28,978 nt of DNA from an uncultured Coriobacteriales bacterium (GCA_934654475.1 CAKUFZ010000022.1:1-28978); one strand, 5' to 3'. Positions 8,435 to 16,585 are shown, counted from the stretch's first letter. The notes: a model not told the origin generated them from the letters alone. Numbers and translations: made by a program.

Positions 8435-10048
8435 ATGGACAAGATTGTGCGGGTTTGGAAGCACTCAGGCGGGTTGGGCCTAACGCTTTCTTGGGCGTTT
8501 TTGGTTTTGCTTGAGATAGGCACAGGCCTTGCCCGGGGAGCCGCGGCAGATGCCTTGGCATGCATGGCGTGGGTGCTCGTCATTACTTCTTGCGCACTTA
8601 TCTTCCTGCGCGCGCGAACCTTTATTACCGGCCCGCAGGTCTACGGAATCGTAGCAAGCATAATGGGCGCGCTCGCCCCCGTGCTTTTGTGGCTGGGAGT
8701 CGCGGGGCCCCTCGCCACGCACGCGCAGGTGATGGGTGTCTGCGCCGGCGTTGCAGCCGGTGTGAGCCTGGGGCTGCAAACCATGATTTGGGGTCAGCGG
8801 CTGAGTGGCCACGAGGTCTTTCACCTTGAGACCGATGTGCCGCGCGCATTTCTCATCGCGTTTATTTGCTGTCTGGGCGCAGCATGGCTTCACGGAATCG
8901 CATATGCCCTGGTATGTGCCATATTGCCTGCTGTCTCCATGCGCATGGCATTTCAAATGCGCCAGCACTGGCAGTGCCCCTACGAAAAAGAGTGCATCTT
9001 TGGTCCGCGCAGGACGCTGTCGGCAAGCGCGGTTCTGACGCAACTGCGCAGCATGGGGCCGTTGCTGCTCTTATTCATGCTGATGTGGGCCCAATTTGCG
9101 ACGTTCCACGTCATGCAGGCGGCGGGCGTGTTCTCCATGCAAGAATCGGCGGCGATATATTCGCTCATCGCCTTTGCCTGCGCCCTGCTGATCTTCTATG
9201 CCTGCGTGCAGCTCAGCCGCTACCTCAACTACTCGCTCATGTACCGCCAGGCAATCCCACTCGTTGTGATGGGATACGCCATGCTGTTCACGTGCCGCGA
9301 ATGCGCGCCGGGCAACGACTGCGGGCCGCTTCTTGCCTGCATCCTCAACATGACGGCAGCCTTCGGCGTGCTGATCTGCCTGTGGACTGTCACCCCCAAA
9401 CACATCTGCCGCATGGGCATCAACCCCATCGTCGCGTTTTGCGCGTTTGGCGCAGCCGGCGGCATCGGAGCAGGTACGGGGCTTGCCGTTCTCAATGCCC
9501 TGGGCACCGAGGGACCCCACACGGCAACGATATGCTTCGTGATATCGACCCTGTTCGTAGGCGTCGCGATGGTGGTGGGATTCAACCCAGCGTGGTTCTT
9601 TGTTGTCCACGCGGTGAACCCGCTGTCGAAGACCAGGTCTGGACAGGCGACCGTGCGTGATGATGGTGCAAAGGGTGAGGCTTCGGGTGCACAGGTTGGC
9701 GCAACCCGGGCCGAAGCGCAAACCGAAACAGCGCCCGGGGCCAGTGAGGTTGGATGCCACGAGGATGAGCTGTGTCCCGTAGCCGTGTCGTCCGCCACGC
9801 CGCTGGGAACGCGCGCGCAAATCGAGGACGCCTGCCTCCAGCGCGCCGCCGTCATCCAAAAGCGCTACGGCCTGACGGAGCGCGAGGCGCAGATCGCCGC
9901 GCTGCTCCTGGAAGGCAGGAGCCGCCCCTACATCCGCGACGAGCTTGTCATCTCGCTCAACACCGTGCACACCCACGCCCGCAGCATCTACGCCAAGTGC
10001 GGCGTGCACTCCCAGCGCGAGTTCATGGAGCTGCCCGACGAGAAGTAG
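8435..10048 (+). CDS. LuxR-family regulator with membrane domain (LuxR-2)
   Basis: 537 residues from ATG 8435. About twelve hydrophobic segments cover residues 10-400, then a polar linker of roughly 75 residues, then a LuxR HTH from residue 480 (LTEREAQIAALLLEG, SLNTVHTHARSIY, KCGVHSQREF). It ends early with MELPDEK, shorter than the tails of its paralogues. The upstream GTG at 8426 is in frame, but the AGGGGGA site at 8418-8424 is ten bases from the ATG and only one from the GTG, so the ATG is chosen. It is divergent from the selenocysteine molybdoenzyme operon and is its likely regulator (inference). The last 87 bases are duplicated with 8 differences at 16293-16379. Confidence 0.88.
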   Translation: MDKIVRVWKHSGGLGLTLSWAFLVLLEIGTGLARGAAADALACMAWVLVITSCALIFLRARTFITGPQVYGIVASIMGALAPVLLWLGVAGPLATHAQVMGVCAGVAAGVSLGLQTMIWGQRLSGHEVFHLETDVPRAFLIAFICCLGAAWLHGIAYALVCAILPAVSMRMAFQMRQHWQCPYEKECIFGPRRTLSASAVLTQLRSMGPLLLLFMLMWAQFATFHVMQAAGVFSMQESAAIYSLIAFACALLIFYACVQLSRYLNYSLMYRQAIPLVVMGYAMLFTCRECAPGNDCGPLLACILNMTAAFGVLICLWTVTPKHICRMGINPIVAFCAFGAAGGIGAGTGLAVLNALGTEGPHTATICFVISTLFVGVAMVVGFNPAWFFVVHAVNPLSKTRSGQATVRDDGAKGEASGAQVGATRAEAQTETAPGASEVGCHEDELCPVAVSSATPLGTRAQIEDACLQRAAVIQKRYGLTEREAQIAALLLEGRSRPYIRDELVISLNTVHTHARSIYAKCGVHSQREFMELPDEK

Positions 10049-10112
10049 CGGGGGCAAGCGTGGGGCCGCAAAAGCGGGTAGAGACACATCAGAGGACAGA
10101 TGCCTGGGAGGG

Positions 10113-10301
10113 TTATCCCAGCTTGAGCACCATGCGGGATGTTCCCGGGAGCTTCGTGAAACCGAAGTGCTCGTAGAAGGCCGCCGCATCGGGGCCCGTT
10201 GGGTCCACAACGAGTGCACGGGCACCCGCGAGGCTCGCGACCTTCATCGCGTTCTGAATGGCGTCGCGAAACAACGACGCGCCCAGGCCGAGGCCTTTTT
10301 G
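10113..10301 (-). pseudogene. C-terminal fragment of a GNAT acetyltransferase (TacT-like)
   Basis: About 62 residues survive, from the acetyl-CoA loop QKGLGLGASLFRDAI to the family's end AAFYEHFGFTKLPG. This matches the C-terminal half of GNAT proteins, most like the TacT toxins paired with DUF1778/RHH antitoxins. The open frame extends upstream to 10493, but that part is proline-rich and looks like none of the missing GNAT fold, so the 5' half is lost. No antitoxin gene is adjacent. It ends at TAA 10113, within a small CTGGGA/TCCCAG stem (10104-10121). It is probably inactive. Confidence 0.7.
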
Positions 10302-10344
10302 GCAGCAAAACAAATTTCGGAGTAGTTTTCCCGAGTGCTTCTTA

Positions 10345-10360
10345 TCAAATCTAGATTTGA
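10345..10360. promoter_or_regulatory. Perfect 16-bp AT-rich palindrome
   Basis: TCAAATCTAGATTTGA is its own reverse complement and lies in an AT-rich patch in otherwise GC-rich DNA. It sits about 45 bases upstream of the surviving GNAT fragment and about 170 bases upstream of the AAA-ATPase gene. It could be an operator left from a lost toxin-antitoxin promoter or an operator for the ATPase gene. Function is not shown. Confidence 0.5.
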
Positions 10361-10412
10361 ATAGATGTAGCAGGAAAGATGAGATTTTGCCATGCTCAGG
10401 ACGGGCCTTTGC

Positions 10413-10439
10413 GGCCGGAGCAGGCAGGGCCGGAGCAGG
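10413..10439 (+). repeat. Short tandem direct repeat, 15-base period
   Basis: GGCCGGAGCAGG occurs at 10413-10424 and again at 10428-10439, giving two units of a 15-base period. It lies in the leader of the AAA-ATPase gene. Only two units are present, so it may be incidental. Confidence 0.5.
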
Positions 10440-10528
10440 TGGGCATTTTGGACGATTCGGCGACGAGAAACAGTAGGCCGGCCCGTGGTACACTCCTGCA
10501 CAGATGACTCAAAGAGGAGGCATAGAAG

Positions 10529-12100
10529 ATGGGCGAGGCGGCTGCAACACGCAGGTATCCAGTTGGGATTCAGACGTTCAGCGACATTCGCGAGAACGGG
10601 TATCTCTACATCGACAAGACACCGCTTATCTATACGCTTGCGCATGGATCGGGAAAGACTTACTTCCTGAGTCGTCCGCGCCGCTTCGGCAAGTCGCTGC
10701 TGCTCTCCACCATGCAGGCGTATTTCGAGGGACGCCGCGAACTCTTCGACGGCCTCGCGATTGCGCAGATGGAAACCGAGTGGGAGGCGCACCCCGTCAT
10801 CCGCGTGGACCTCTCCACCGTGAAGACCGAGGACACCGGTCAGCTTGCGGAGCTGCTCGATGTCGTCCTGCGCAACTTTGAGGAGACTTGGGGCAGAGAC
10901 GACCGCGATGTCACCCCCGGCTCGCGCCTCATGGCGCTCATCAAGGCCGCCGTAGCCCAAACCGGCAAACAAGCCATCGTCCTCATCGACGAGTACGACG
11001 CCCCGCTTCTCAACGTGGCGCACGACCCCGAGAAGCTCCGCGAGTTCCGCGTGGTCATGCGCGAATTTTTCGCCCCGCTCAAGGCATGCGACGAGTTCCT
11101 GCGCTTCGTATTCCTCACCGGCATCACCAAGTTCAGCCAGCTGTCCATCTTCAGCGAGCTTAACAACCTGCAGAACATCAGCCTCGACCCCCGCTTCGCC
11201 GCCATCTGCGGCATCACGCAAGACGAGCTGTGCGGTCAGATGGCGCCCGACGTCGACGCACTGGCCGCGGCGCTGGACACCACGCCAACGGAGACACTTG
11301 CCAGGCTCAAGGCCAACTACGACGGCTACCATTTCAGCGAGGGGTCGCCTGACATCTACAACCCGTTCAGCCTGCTTAGCTCTTTTGCCTCCGGCAAAAT
11401 TGCCTCCTACTGGTTTGGCAGCGGCACTCCCACCGGGCTCATCAACCTGCTTCAGGAAAGCAACTGGGAAATAGGCGACCTTGAGGGGCGCGAGGCCGAC
11501 GAGGACGAATTCGACGCCCCAACCGAGGACATGCCCACGCCGCTACCCATGCTTTACCAGGCCGGATACCTCACCATCAAGAGCTACGACCCGCTCACGT
11601 GCTCCTACACGCTTGGCATCCCCAACGCCGAGGTCGCGCGCGGTTTCTCGAAATCCCTGGTGAGGCGGGCGGCCGGGGCGCAGGTCGGCGAGTTCAACGG
11701 GCTGGTGCGCACCATCTCGCGCAGCCTGCGGGCGCACGACATGGAAGGTGCCCTCCGGGCCACGAAGGCGTTCATGGCGGGGATGCCCTATCATCTGGGG
11801 TCGCACAGCGAGCGTGGCTTCCAGACGACGTTTTGGCTCATATTCACCCTACTCGGAGCCCAAATCGAGACCGAGGTGAAGACGGCGACAGGCCGCGTGG
11901 ACGCCGTGGTCAAAGCCCCCGATGCCATCTATGTCGTGGAGTTCAAGTACGAGAAGTCCGCCCAGGAGGCCCTCGCGCAGATTGATGAGAGAGGCTATCT
12001 GCTTCCCTACGCCACCGATGGCCGCAAACTCTACAAGGTCGGCGTCAACTTCTCCGAGAGGACGCAAACGATTGGGGAGTGGATTATCGAGGAAGGGTAA
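10529..12100 (+). CDS. AAA-ATPase-like protein with C-terminal PD-(D/E)XK nuclease fold
   Basis: 523 residues. The N-terminal half is the AAA-ATPase-like family (Pfam PF09820): YIDKTPLI at 27-34, the atypical Walker A RPRRFGKS at 49-56 and Walker B LIDEYD at 152-157. The C-terminal end has the PDDEXK_9 (PF08011) pattern with D458 and E471-F-K473, the D...ExK catalytic layout. These genes are frequent in gut Bacteroidota, Firmicutes and Coriobacteriia. Their role is not established; defence or mobile-element functions have been suggested from fold. AGGAGG at 10515-10520 lies eight bases before the ATG. It is transcribed alone and ends before the hairpin at 12222-12258. It is unrelated to the surrounding redox genes and sits beside a gene fragment, consistent with acquisition by transfer (inference). 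Confidence 0.93.
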   Translation: MGEAAATRRYPVGIQTFSDIRENGYLYIDKTPLIYTLAHGSGKTYFLSRPRRFGKSLLLSTMQAYFEGRRELFDGLAIAQMETEWEAHPVIRVDLSTVKTEDTGQLAELLDVVLRNFEETWGRDDRDVTPGSRLMALIKAAVAQTGKQAIVLIDEYDAPLLNVAHDPEKLREFRVVMREFFAPLKACDEFLRFVFLTGITKFSQLSIFSELNNLQNISLDPRFAAICGITQDELCGQMAPDVDALAAALDTTPTETLARLKANYDGYHFSEGSPDIYNPFSLLSSFASGKIASYWFGSGTPTGLINLLQESNWEIGDLEGREADEDEFDAPTEDMPTPLPMLYQAGYLTIKSYDPLTCSYTLGIPNAEVARGFSKSLVRRAAGAQVGEFNGLVRTISRSLRAHDMEGALRATKAFMAGMPYHLGSHSERGFQTTFWLIFTLLGAQIETEVKTATGRVDAVVKAPDAIYVVEFKYEKSAQEALAQIDERGYLLPYATDGRKLYKVGVNFSERTQTIGEWIIEEG

Positions 12101-12221
12101 GGTCGCAACTTCCTCCATACACACATACCGCAGGGTCAACGGGGGCAGGGCAGCCTGCTCTAAATTCCGCACTTTGCAAGAAAGGGTGCACTGCCACACA
12201 GAAGCGAAGTGACAGCAAAGA

Positions 12222-12258
12222 GACGGCTCGCCCAGTTTTAAAAACCAGGCGAGCCGTC
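12222..12258. terminator. Bidirectional hairpin between converging genes
   Basis: GACGGCTCGCC (12222-12232) is perfectly inverted at 12248-12258, with an AT-rich loop of 15 bases. It lies between the stop codons of the plus-strand ATPase gene and the minus-strand OYE-like gene. There is no strong T run on either side, so termination is inferred from the stem and position. The rest of 12101-12319 shows nothing else. Confidence 0.6.
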
Positions 12259-12319
12259 AGCAGCTCTTAGCTATTCACCGTTGTTTTGCATCAACTCGAG
12301 ACGAAAGCCGACGCTCAAC

Positions 12320-14554
12320 CTACAGCTTTCGACCGCACAGGTTGCCGGCAGTGATGGCCTCGGCGATATTGAAAGGCTTATCCGCATCGCCAATCACATA
12401 CGTTTCGCCCACGCTCGTCTCATCGGCAAGACTGGCGTTGGGAAGCATGTCCATACCCTCAACAACGGCATCGCAGGCGATCGTAATATCGCATCCCGCG
12501 TCACCTGCGATAGTCACAGTGCCATCGCCGATGGCAGTCACTGCGGCGTTGGGCCACACACGCATGCCGCGAGCATACAGCATGGGCATAACGAACGTCT
12601 TGACCCAGTTGGATTGGCCCTTGTCCACAGCGGCCAGCGGATCGGGCGTTACCATGGTGACATTGGTGCCATGAGCCTGGAGCCAAAGCGCGGCGTCAAT
12701 GGCCTGGGCATTGCTGCCTACGATGGTGACATTCTTGCCCTCCAGACCAGCAAACATGAACTGGTCGAGCGCGACAACAGGCGTGGCGTCGCTGCCCTCC
12801 ACGGCAAGCTTATCGCGCACGCCGCCAGCAGCCACGACAAGTGCGTCGGGAGCCTTCTGCGCCACGACATCGGCCGTGACCTCGCAGTTGAGCTCCACCG
12901 TCACGCCGGCGAGCTCAAGCTGCTTCTGCAGGTATGCGTTGAGGTCGTCGAGATTCTCGTGCGGACCCTTAACTGCAGAAGCAAACGTCAGCAAGCCACC
13001 GAGCATGCCAGACTTTTCGGCCAGCGTGACGTTGTGCCCGCGCAGAGCCGCCACGCGCGCAGCCTCCATGCCGGCAGGGCCACCGCCAACAACCAAAACA
13101 TTCTTGGGACCGGCTGCGAGCTCGGGCAGGTCAAAGCCCTCGGGCATGGCATCGCGGTAAGCACGCTGCGTGCAAGCGTTTACGCGACAATGCTCGTAAA
13201 TGTTGCCCTCGGTGTCGTAGTCAAAATGGCAGTGCATGCAGCGCGTGCACGGCGCAATCTCGTCGATTTTTCCATCGTGCAGCTTGTTGACGTAGTCTGG
13301 GTCAACAGTAAGAGGGCGCGTCATGAGGTAGAAGTCAGCCATGCCCTCTACAAGCGCGTTCTCGAAGTAATCAGGCGCATGAGCCGGGTCCATATACGTG
13401 ACGGCACCCACAGGAATAGAAACGGCCGTCTTAAACTCGCGGGCAACGCCGAGCATCATGCCAGCGCCGCCATGCTCAGCAAGCAGCTTGCCCTGCCAAT
13501 GACGCTTAAAGTCAAACTGCGTACCATAGGCCGTGGTGCCGTCAATGCCGTACCCCGTGAAATAGAGGTCGCTGGCAAACTGGCACACATGCATACCGAG
13601 CGGCCCCAGGCGCACATGCAGGGAATTGGCACCGGCAGCCTCGAGGCACTTAGCAATTTCGAGGTTCTCCTCCACCGTGGTCATGAGCGTGGAGTCGCCC
13701 AGGTTGGTGTCGTTCTCCTCGATACCGTTGATGAGCACCTGCACGGGAAAGTCCTGCCCGCAGGCCTCCTTGATGCCCTGAATCATCTCGCACACAAAGC
13801 GGGCGCGGTTCTCGAAGCTCTGGGGACCATACTCGTCATCACGCTTGTTGCGCATGCGCGAGAAGAACGACTGGCCAATGTTGTTGCCCGCAGCGTTGAT
13901 TTCAACAGCATCCCAACCAAGGTCCTGAAGCTGCTTGGCAAAGTTGGCCGAATCTTGCTGGAGGGTATGAATCTCATCGATCGTCATATCGCCAGCCACG
14001 GCCGAGGCAAACGAACCCGAAGCTGTCTGCTGCGTGCCGCTAAACGGAATACCCATGCAGGAGATTTGATAACCGATGTGGCCACCCTCTTCGTGAACCG
14101 CATCGGCAAGTTCCTTGAGCGGGGCAGTATCCATGGGCACGCCGCGCGTCATGGGGAAGTGCTCATACTTGTCCACAAAGTCCTCGACCCACACCATATC
14201 CACCCCGCCATGGGCAAAGGCACGGTAGTAAGCCACGCATTCTTCGTTGTTCTTGCCCGTATCGGAGCCTGCGGCCGACTTCACGATACGGTTCTTAATC
14301 TCGAGACCGCCAAACTGCCAAGGAGAAAACAGCGTAGCGAAATCGGTGGTGTTGGAACGCCATCCCTCTCCCGCCGCAGCGTACTCTTGAGCGTTCATCT
14401 GCGCCGGGGCAATCAGACCCTCAGCAACGGCCCCCTCGGCCCTGGCCTGCACAGGCGCATTCGTGGTACCCGCCACGCTGGAAAGTGCTACCAGTCCGCC
14501 AGCAACCGCAGCGCCGCCCGCAACAAAGCCGCGCCTCGTCACACGTGCATTCAT
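12320..14554 (-). CDS. Tat-exported OYE/enoate-reductase-like iron-sulfur flavoenzyme
   Basis: 744 residues from ATG 14554, preceded by AAGGAGG. Tat signal TRRGFVAGG at 6-14. A TIM-barrel flavin domain spans about 73-420 (LFSPWQFGGLEIKNR), then an iron-sulfur motif C436-x2-C439-x2-C442-x13-C456, then a FAD domain with VVGGGPAGMEAA at 488-499. This is the layout of 2,4-dienoyl-CoA reductase, enoate reductases and BaiCD/BaiH. Three features differ. The family's HAAHGY motif reads NAAGNN (220-225), so both His are gone. The second Rossmann loop reads GSNAQA (613-618) and lacks the NAD(P)H-site glycines. The third Cys spacing is one shorter than usual. An exported enzyme cannot reach cytoplasmic NAD(P)H, so another electron donor is likely (inference). 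Divergent from LuxR-3. Substrate unknown. Confidence 0.9.
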   Translation of the reverse strand: MNARVTRRGFVAGGAAVAGGLVALSSVAGTTNAPVQARAEGAVAEGLIAPAQMNAQEYAAAGEGWRSNTTDFATLFSPWQFGGLEIKNRIVKSAAGSDTGKNNEECVAYYRAFAHGGVDMVWVEDFVDKYEHFPMTRGVPMDTAPLKELADAVHEEGGHIGYQISCMGIPFSGTQQTASGSFASAVAGDMTIDEIHTLQQDSANFAKQLQDLGWDAVEINAAGNNIGQSFFSRMRNKRDDEYGPQSFENRARFVCEMIQGIKEACGQDFPVQVLINGIEENDTNLGDSTLMTTVEENLEIAKCLEAAGANSLHVRLGPLGMHVCQFASDLYFTGYGIDGTTAYGTQFDFKRHWQGKLLAEHGGAGMMLGVAREFKTAVSIPVGAVTYMDPAHAPDYFENALVEGMADFYLMTRPLTVDPDYVNKLHDGKIDEIAPCTRCMHCHFDYDTEGNIYEHCRVNACTQRAYRDAMPEGFDLPELAAGPKNVLVVGGGPAGMEAARVAALRGHNVTLAEKSGMLGGLLTFASAVKGPHENLDDLNAYLQKQLELAGVTVELNCEVTADVVAQKAPDALVVAAGGVRDKLAVEGSDATPVVALDQFMFAGLEGKNVTIVGSNAQAIDAALWLQAHGTNVTMVTPDPLAAVDKGQSNWVKTFVMPMLYARGMRVWPNAAVTAIGDGTVTIAGDAGCDITIACDAVVEGMDMLPNASLADETSVGETYVIGDADKPFNIAEAITAGNLCGRKL

Positions 14555-14789
14555 ATAATGCCTCCTTCTCCAGCAGGCGCAGGGCAGTCCCCAATAAGCT
14601 GCCCGCCAACCTGCAACTGGATTGCAGCCTAATTCAAGGTCTGTGAACATGCCCACATCTTCGATGTAGTCACTTGTCCGATTAGGTTTTGGTACCCCCC
14701 ACATCAAATGGGGAATAGCTGAGAAATACAGTCGCCTCCTCATTTCCTGGCCTGTGCTACCATGGCGTTCTGACAAAGGGGGACGGGAA
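14555..14789. promoter_or_regulatory. Divergent promoter region with several palindromes
   Basis: The region between the OYE-like gene and LuxR-3 holds CTGCAA-N5-TTGCAG (14611-14627), ACATC-N3-GATGT (14655-14667), CCTAAT inverted at 14628-14633 and 14681-14686, and CCCCA-N7-TGGGG (14697-14713). Nearest the OYE-like start is GGGCAG/CTGCCC (14582-14604), which could form a leader hairpin. At least one is plausibly a LuxR operator; which one cannot be decided here. Confidence 0.45.
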
Positions 14790-16277
14790 GTGAAACGGCA
14801 GGCAAGCACACAGAGCACCGGCATGTTAGACAGCTTTTCCATAATGCCGATACTGGGAATCTGCGCGTTCCGCGTCTCAGCATGGTCGGTATTCGGCAGC
14901 TCCTACATCGACTACACGCCCGAGGCCTTTTCCATCTCGCGCCTGGCTCAACTTCTTGGCATTCTTGCCATAATGCTTGTCTCCACACGTTGGGCGATTT
15001 CGCGCAAAGCACAACTGGCGGGCATTGCCTGCGCAACTCTTGGAATGACGGCCGGGGCAGCAATGTGTTTGGCGTGCACCGACCCAACCTCCGCGCTTTT
15101 TACTGGAGCCCGTCTCTTTCATGGTGCATGCTCTGCCGTGCTCATAATGGGATGGGGCGCTTACACATGCGACCTCGAACCTCGCAAGACTGCTGTTTAT
15201 GTATCTCTTGCTTTTGTGTTATACGGCGCCGTCTCTTTTGGCCTGCAGGGGTCGGGGGCAGCTCTGAGCGGCCTTGTTGCCATCAGCTCGCCGCTCCTGG
15301 CAGGGCTGCTGCTCTGCGTCACACCCCGACCCGCAGATGCCTCAGGTGCGCATACCGACATAAACGCCGAAAACACCATACCGCGCGCATACAGGCAAAA
15401 AGGTGCCCTTCGCAACATCGATTGGGGCCCAGCAATAATGTTGCTCGCCTGCTGCATTGTCTGCTCCATAAGCGACCTTCTTGTTGCTCCGATGAGCGGC
15501 GGCACGTCCGCCTACACCGTCAACGCCTTCCGAGTACTCGCGTTTCTCGTCCTTGCCTGCGTTTTCTGTACTTGGGTATTCGGACTTCACCGAGATGACC
15601 CCGACCAACTCTGGCCGCTTTACTCATGCACGGTTTTCTTTGGCTTGCTTGGCTTCTCGTCGTTTTCCTTTGTAAACCCCATCGCATCATTGAGCTTCAT
15701 GCAGGCAACTCAAGACTGCATCATGCTGTTTGCCTGGGTTTTCGTGGCAGGCACCTGTTATCGCCAGCATCTGCCGCGTCTTATCGCCTTTGGCGTGGGA
15801 ACAACGCTGTACATGCGAACCGACATTATTTCAAACATCCTGACTCTTCTCGGAATCCATCTCGACAGAGCCGATGACGCCGTAGCGGTCGCACTCAGTT
15901 TCACCATGGCGGCCGTACTCATCGTGTACACAGTCATGCTTTTGGGCAGGAAGATCTGGGGTGTGAAGTCCAGCAACAGGGACACTGACGAGGACGCGGC
16001 TTCAGCCGACATGTCAACAGAGCTCGTGAACTGCGGAAGCGGCGGCGTGGCAGCCAGTGGCACCGATAGCGAACTTTCATGGCTTGACCCCTACGACCTT
16101 TCAGCCCGCGAGCAGCAAGTCGTCAATCTGCTGCTACACGGATACACCCTGCCCCAAGTGGGCGAGCGCCTTGGCGTGTCCTTAAACACCGCCCGATACT
16201 ACGCCAAAGGCATCTATCGCAAGCTCGACATCCACAGCAAGGCCGAGCTCATCGACCTGGCAGAAGGAAGAAAATAG
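14790..16277 (+). CDS. LuxR-family regulator with membrane domain (LuxR-3)
   Basis: 495 residues from GTG 14790. The GTG follows an AAAGGGGG run at 14776-14783; the longer frame from 14754 lacks a ribosome site. About eleven or twelve hydrophobic segments precede a polar linker (about 390-436) and a LuxR HTH starting at residue 437 (LSAREQQVV, KLDIHSKAEL). The recognition helix reads SLNTARYYAKGIY: Tyr470-Tyr471 replace the Thr-His found at this place in the other five regulators here, which suggests a different DNA site. It is divergent from the OYE-like flavoenzyme, its probable target (inference). A 3' remnant of another LuxR gene follows 15 bases after its stop. Confidence 0.88.
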   Translation: MKRQASTQSTGMLDSFSIMPILGICAFRVSAWSVFGSSYIDYTPEAFSISRLAQLLGILAIMLVSTRWAISRKAQLAGIACATLGMTAGAAMCLACTDPTSALFTGARLFHGACSAVLIMGWGAYTCDLEPRKTAVYVSLAFVLYGAVSFGLQGSGAALSGLVAISSPLLAGLLLCVTPRPADASGAHTDINAENTIPRAYRQKGALRNIDWGPAIMLLACCIVCSISDLLVAPMSGGTSAYTVNAFRVLAFLVLACVFCTWVFGLHRDDPDQLWPLYSCTVFFGLLGFSSFSFVNPIASLSFMQATQDCIMLFAWVFVAGTCYRQHLPRLIAFGVGTTLYMRTDIISNILTLLGIHLDRADDAVAVALSFTMAAVLIVYTVMLLGRKIWGVKSSNRDTDEDAASADMSTELVNCGSGGVAASGTDSELSWLDPYDLSAREQQVVNLLLHGYTLPQVGERLGVSLNTARYYAKGIYRKLDIHSKAELIDLAEGRK

Positions 16278-16292
16278 GGTAATCCACGTATC

Positions 16293-16379
16293 ACCGGCAA
16301 TACCCACGTCCGCAGCATCTACACCAAGTGCGGCGTGCACTCCCAGCGCGAGTTCATGGAACTGCCTGACGAGAAGTAG
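16293..16379 (+). pseudogene. 3' remnant of a LuxR regulator gene (copy of LuxR-2 tail)
   Basis: These 87 bases align with the last 87 bases of LuxR-2 (9962-10048) with 8 mismatches and no gap, including the TAG stop. The remnant encodes the end of a LuxR HTH (THVRSIYTKCGVHSQREF, then MELPDEK). Weaker similarity continues for about ten bases past the stop. There is no start codon, membrane domain or first half of the HTH. It lies just downstream of the intact LuxR-3 stop, which ends in an unrelated sequence. A deletion or recombination between LuxR paralogues would explain it. Confidence 0.85.
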
Positions 16380-16585
16380 CGGCGGGCAAAAAGAGAGCGT
16401 AAACGACGGACAGTGCCGTCTTCCAGCCAAAACCCTTGTCACCTCTTTTACGTGACATGCCTGGTTATGGCAAAGAGCCTGCGTTTGATGCGACATGGCG
16501 TAGTTGGGGGTCGGCTATGGTCTTCTTCAGCGAGCGAGGCGCGGAGCCCCGCTCGAGTGAAGGCATACTTCCAAGGAGGACCATC
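16380..16585 (+). promoter_or_regulatory. Upstream region of orphan flavoprotein
   Basis: This stretch lies between the LuxR remnant and the flavoprotein start and holds no gene. It contains the inverted repeat TGTCAC/GTGACA (16437-16442 and 16452-16457), a short GACGG/CCGTC stem (16405-16420) and a GAGCG/CGCTC stem near 16532-16554. The first is a possible operator, and the last may fold in the leader before the AAGGAGG site at 16573-16579. No clear -35/-10 pair is seen. Confidence 0.35.

Larger units (their letters stand above)
10049..10528. other. 480-base gene-poor accessory stretch
   Basis: Between LuxR-2 and the AAA-ATPase gene there is no intact gene. It contains the GNAT fragment (10113-10301), an AT-rich patch of about 100 bases (10296-10400) unlike the GC-rich surroundings, a 16-bp palindrome (10345-10360) and a short direct repeat (10413-10439). 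The change in base composition right where the GNAT homology stops suggests a recombination junction. Confidence 0.6.

Noticed and set aside
10244..11332. 362-residue minus-strand frame across the AAA-ATPase start
   Set aside because: It is antisense to the Walker motifs of the ATPase, with no domain of its own beyond a short overlap with the GNAT fragment in another frame.
12281..14632. 783-residue plus-strand open frame opposite the OYE-like gene
   Set aside because: It is a mirror frame of a well-supported gene, with no recognisable domain and low-complexity composition.
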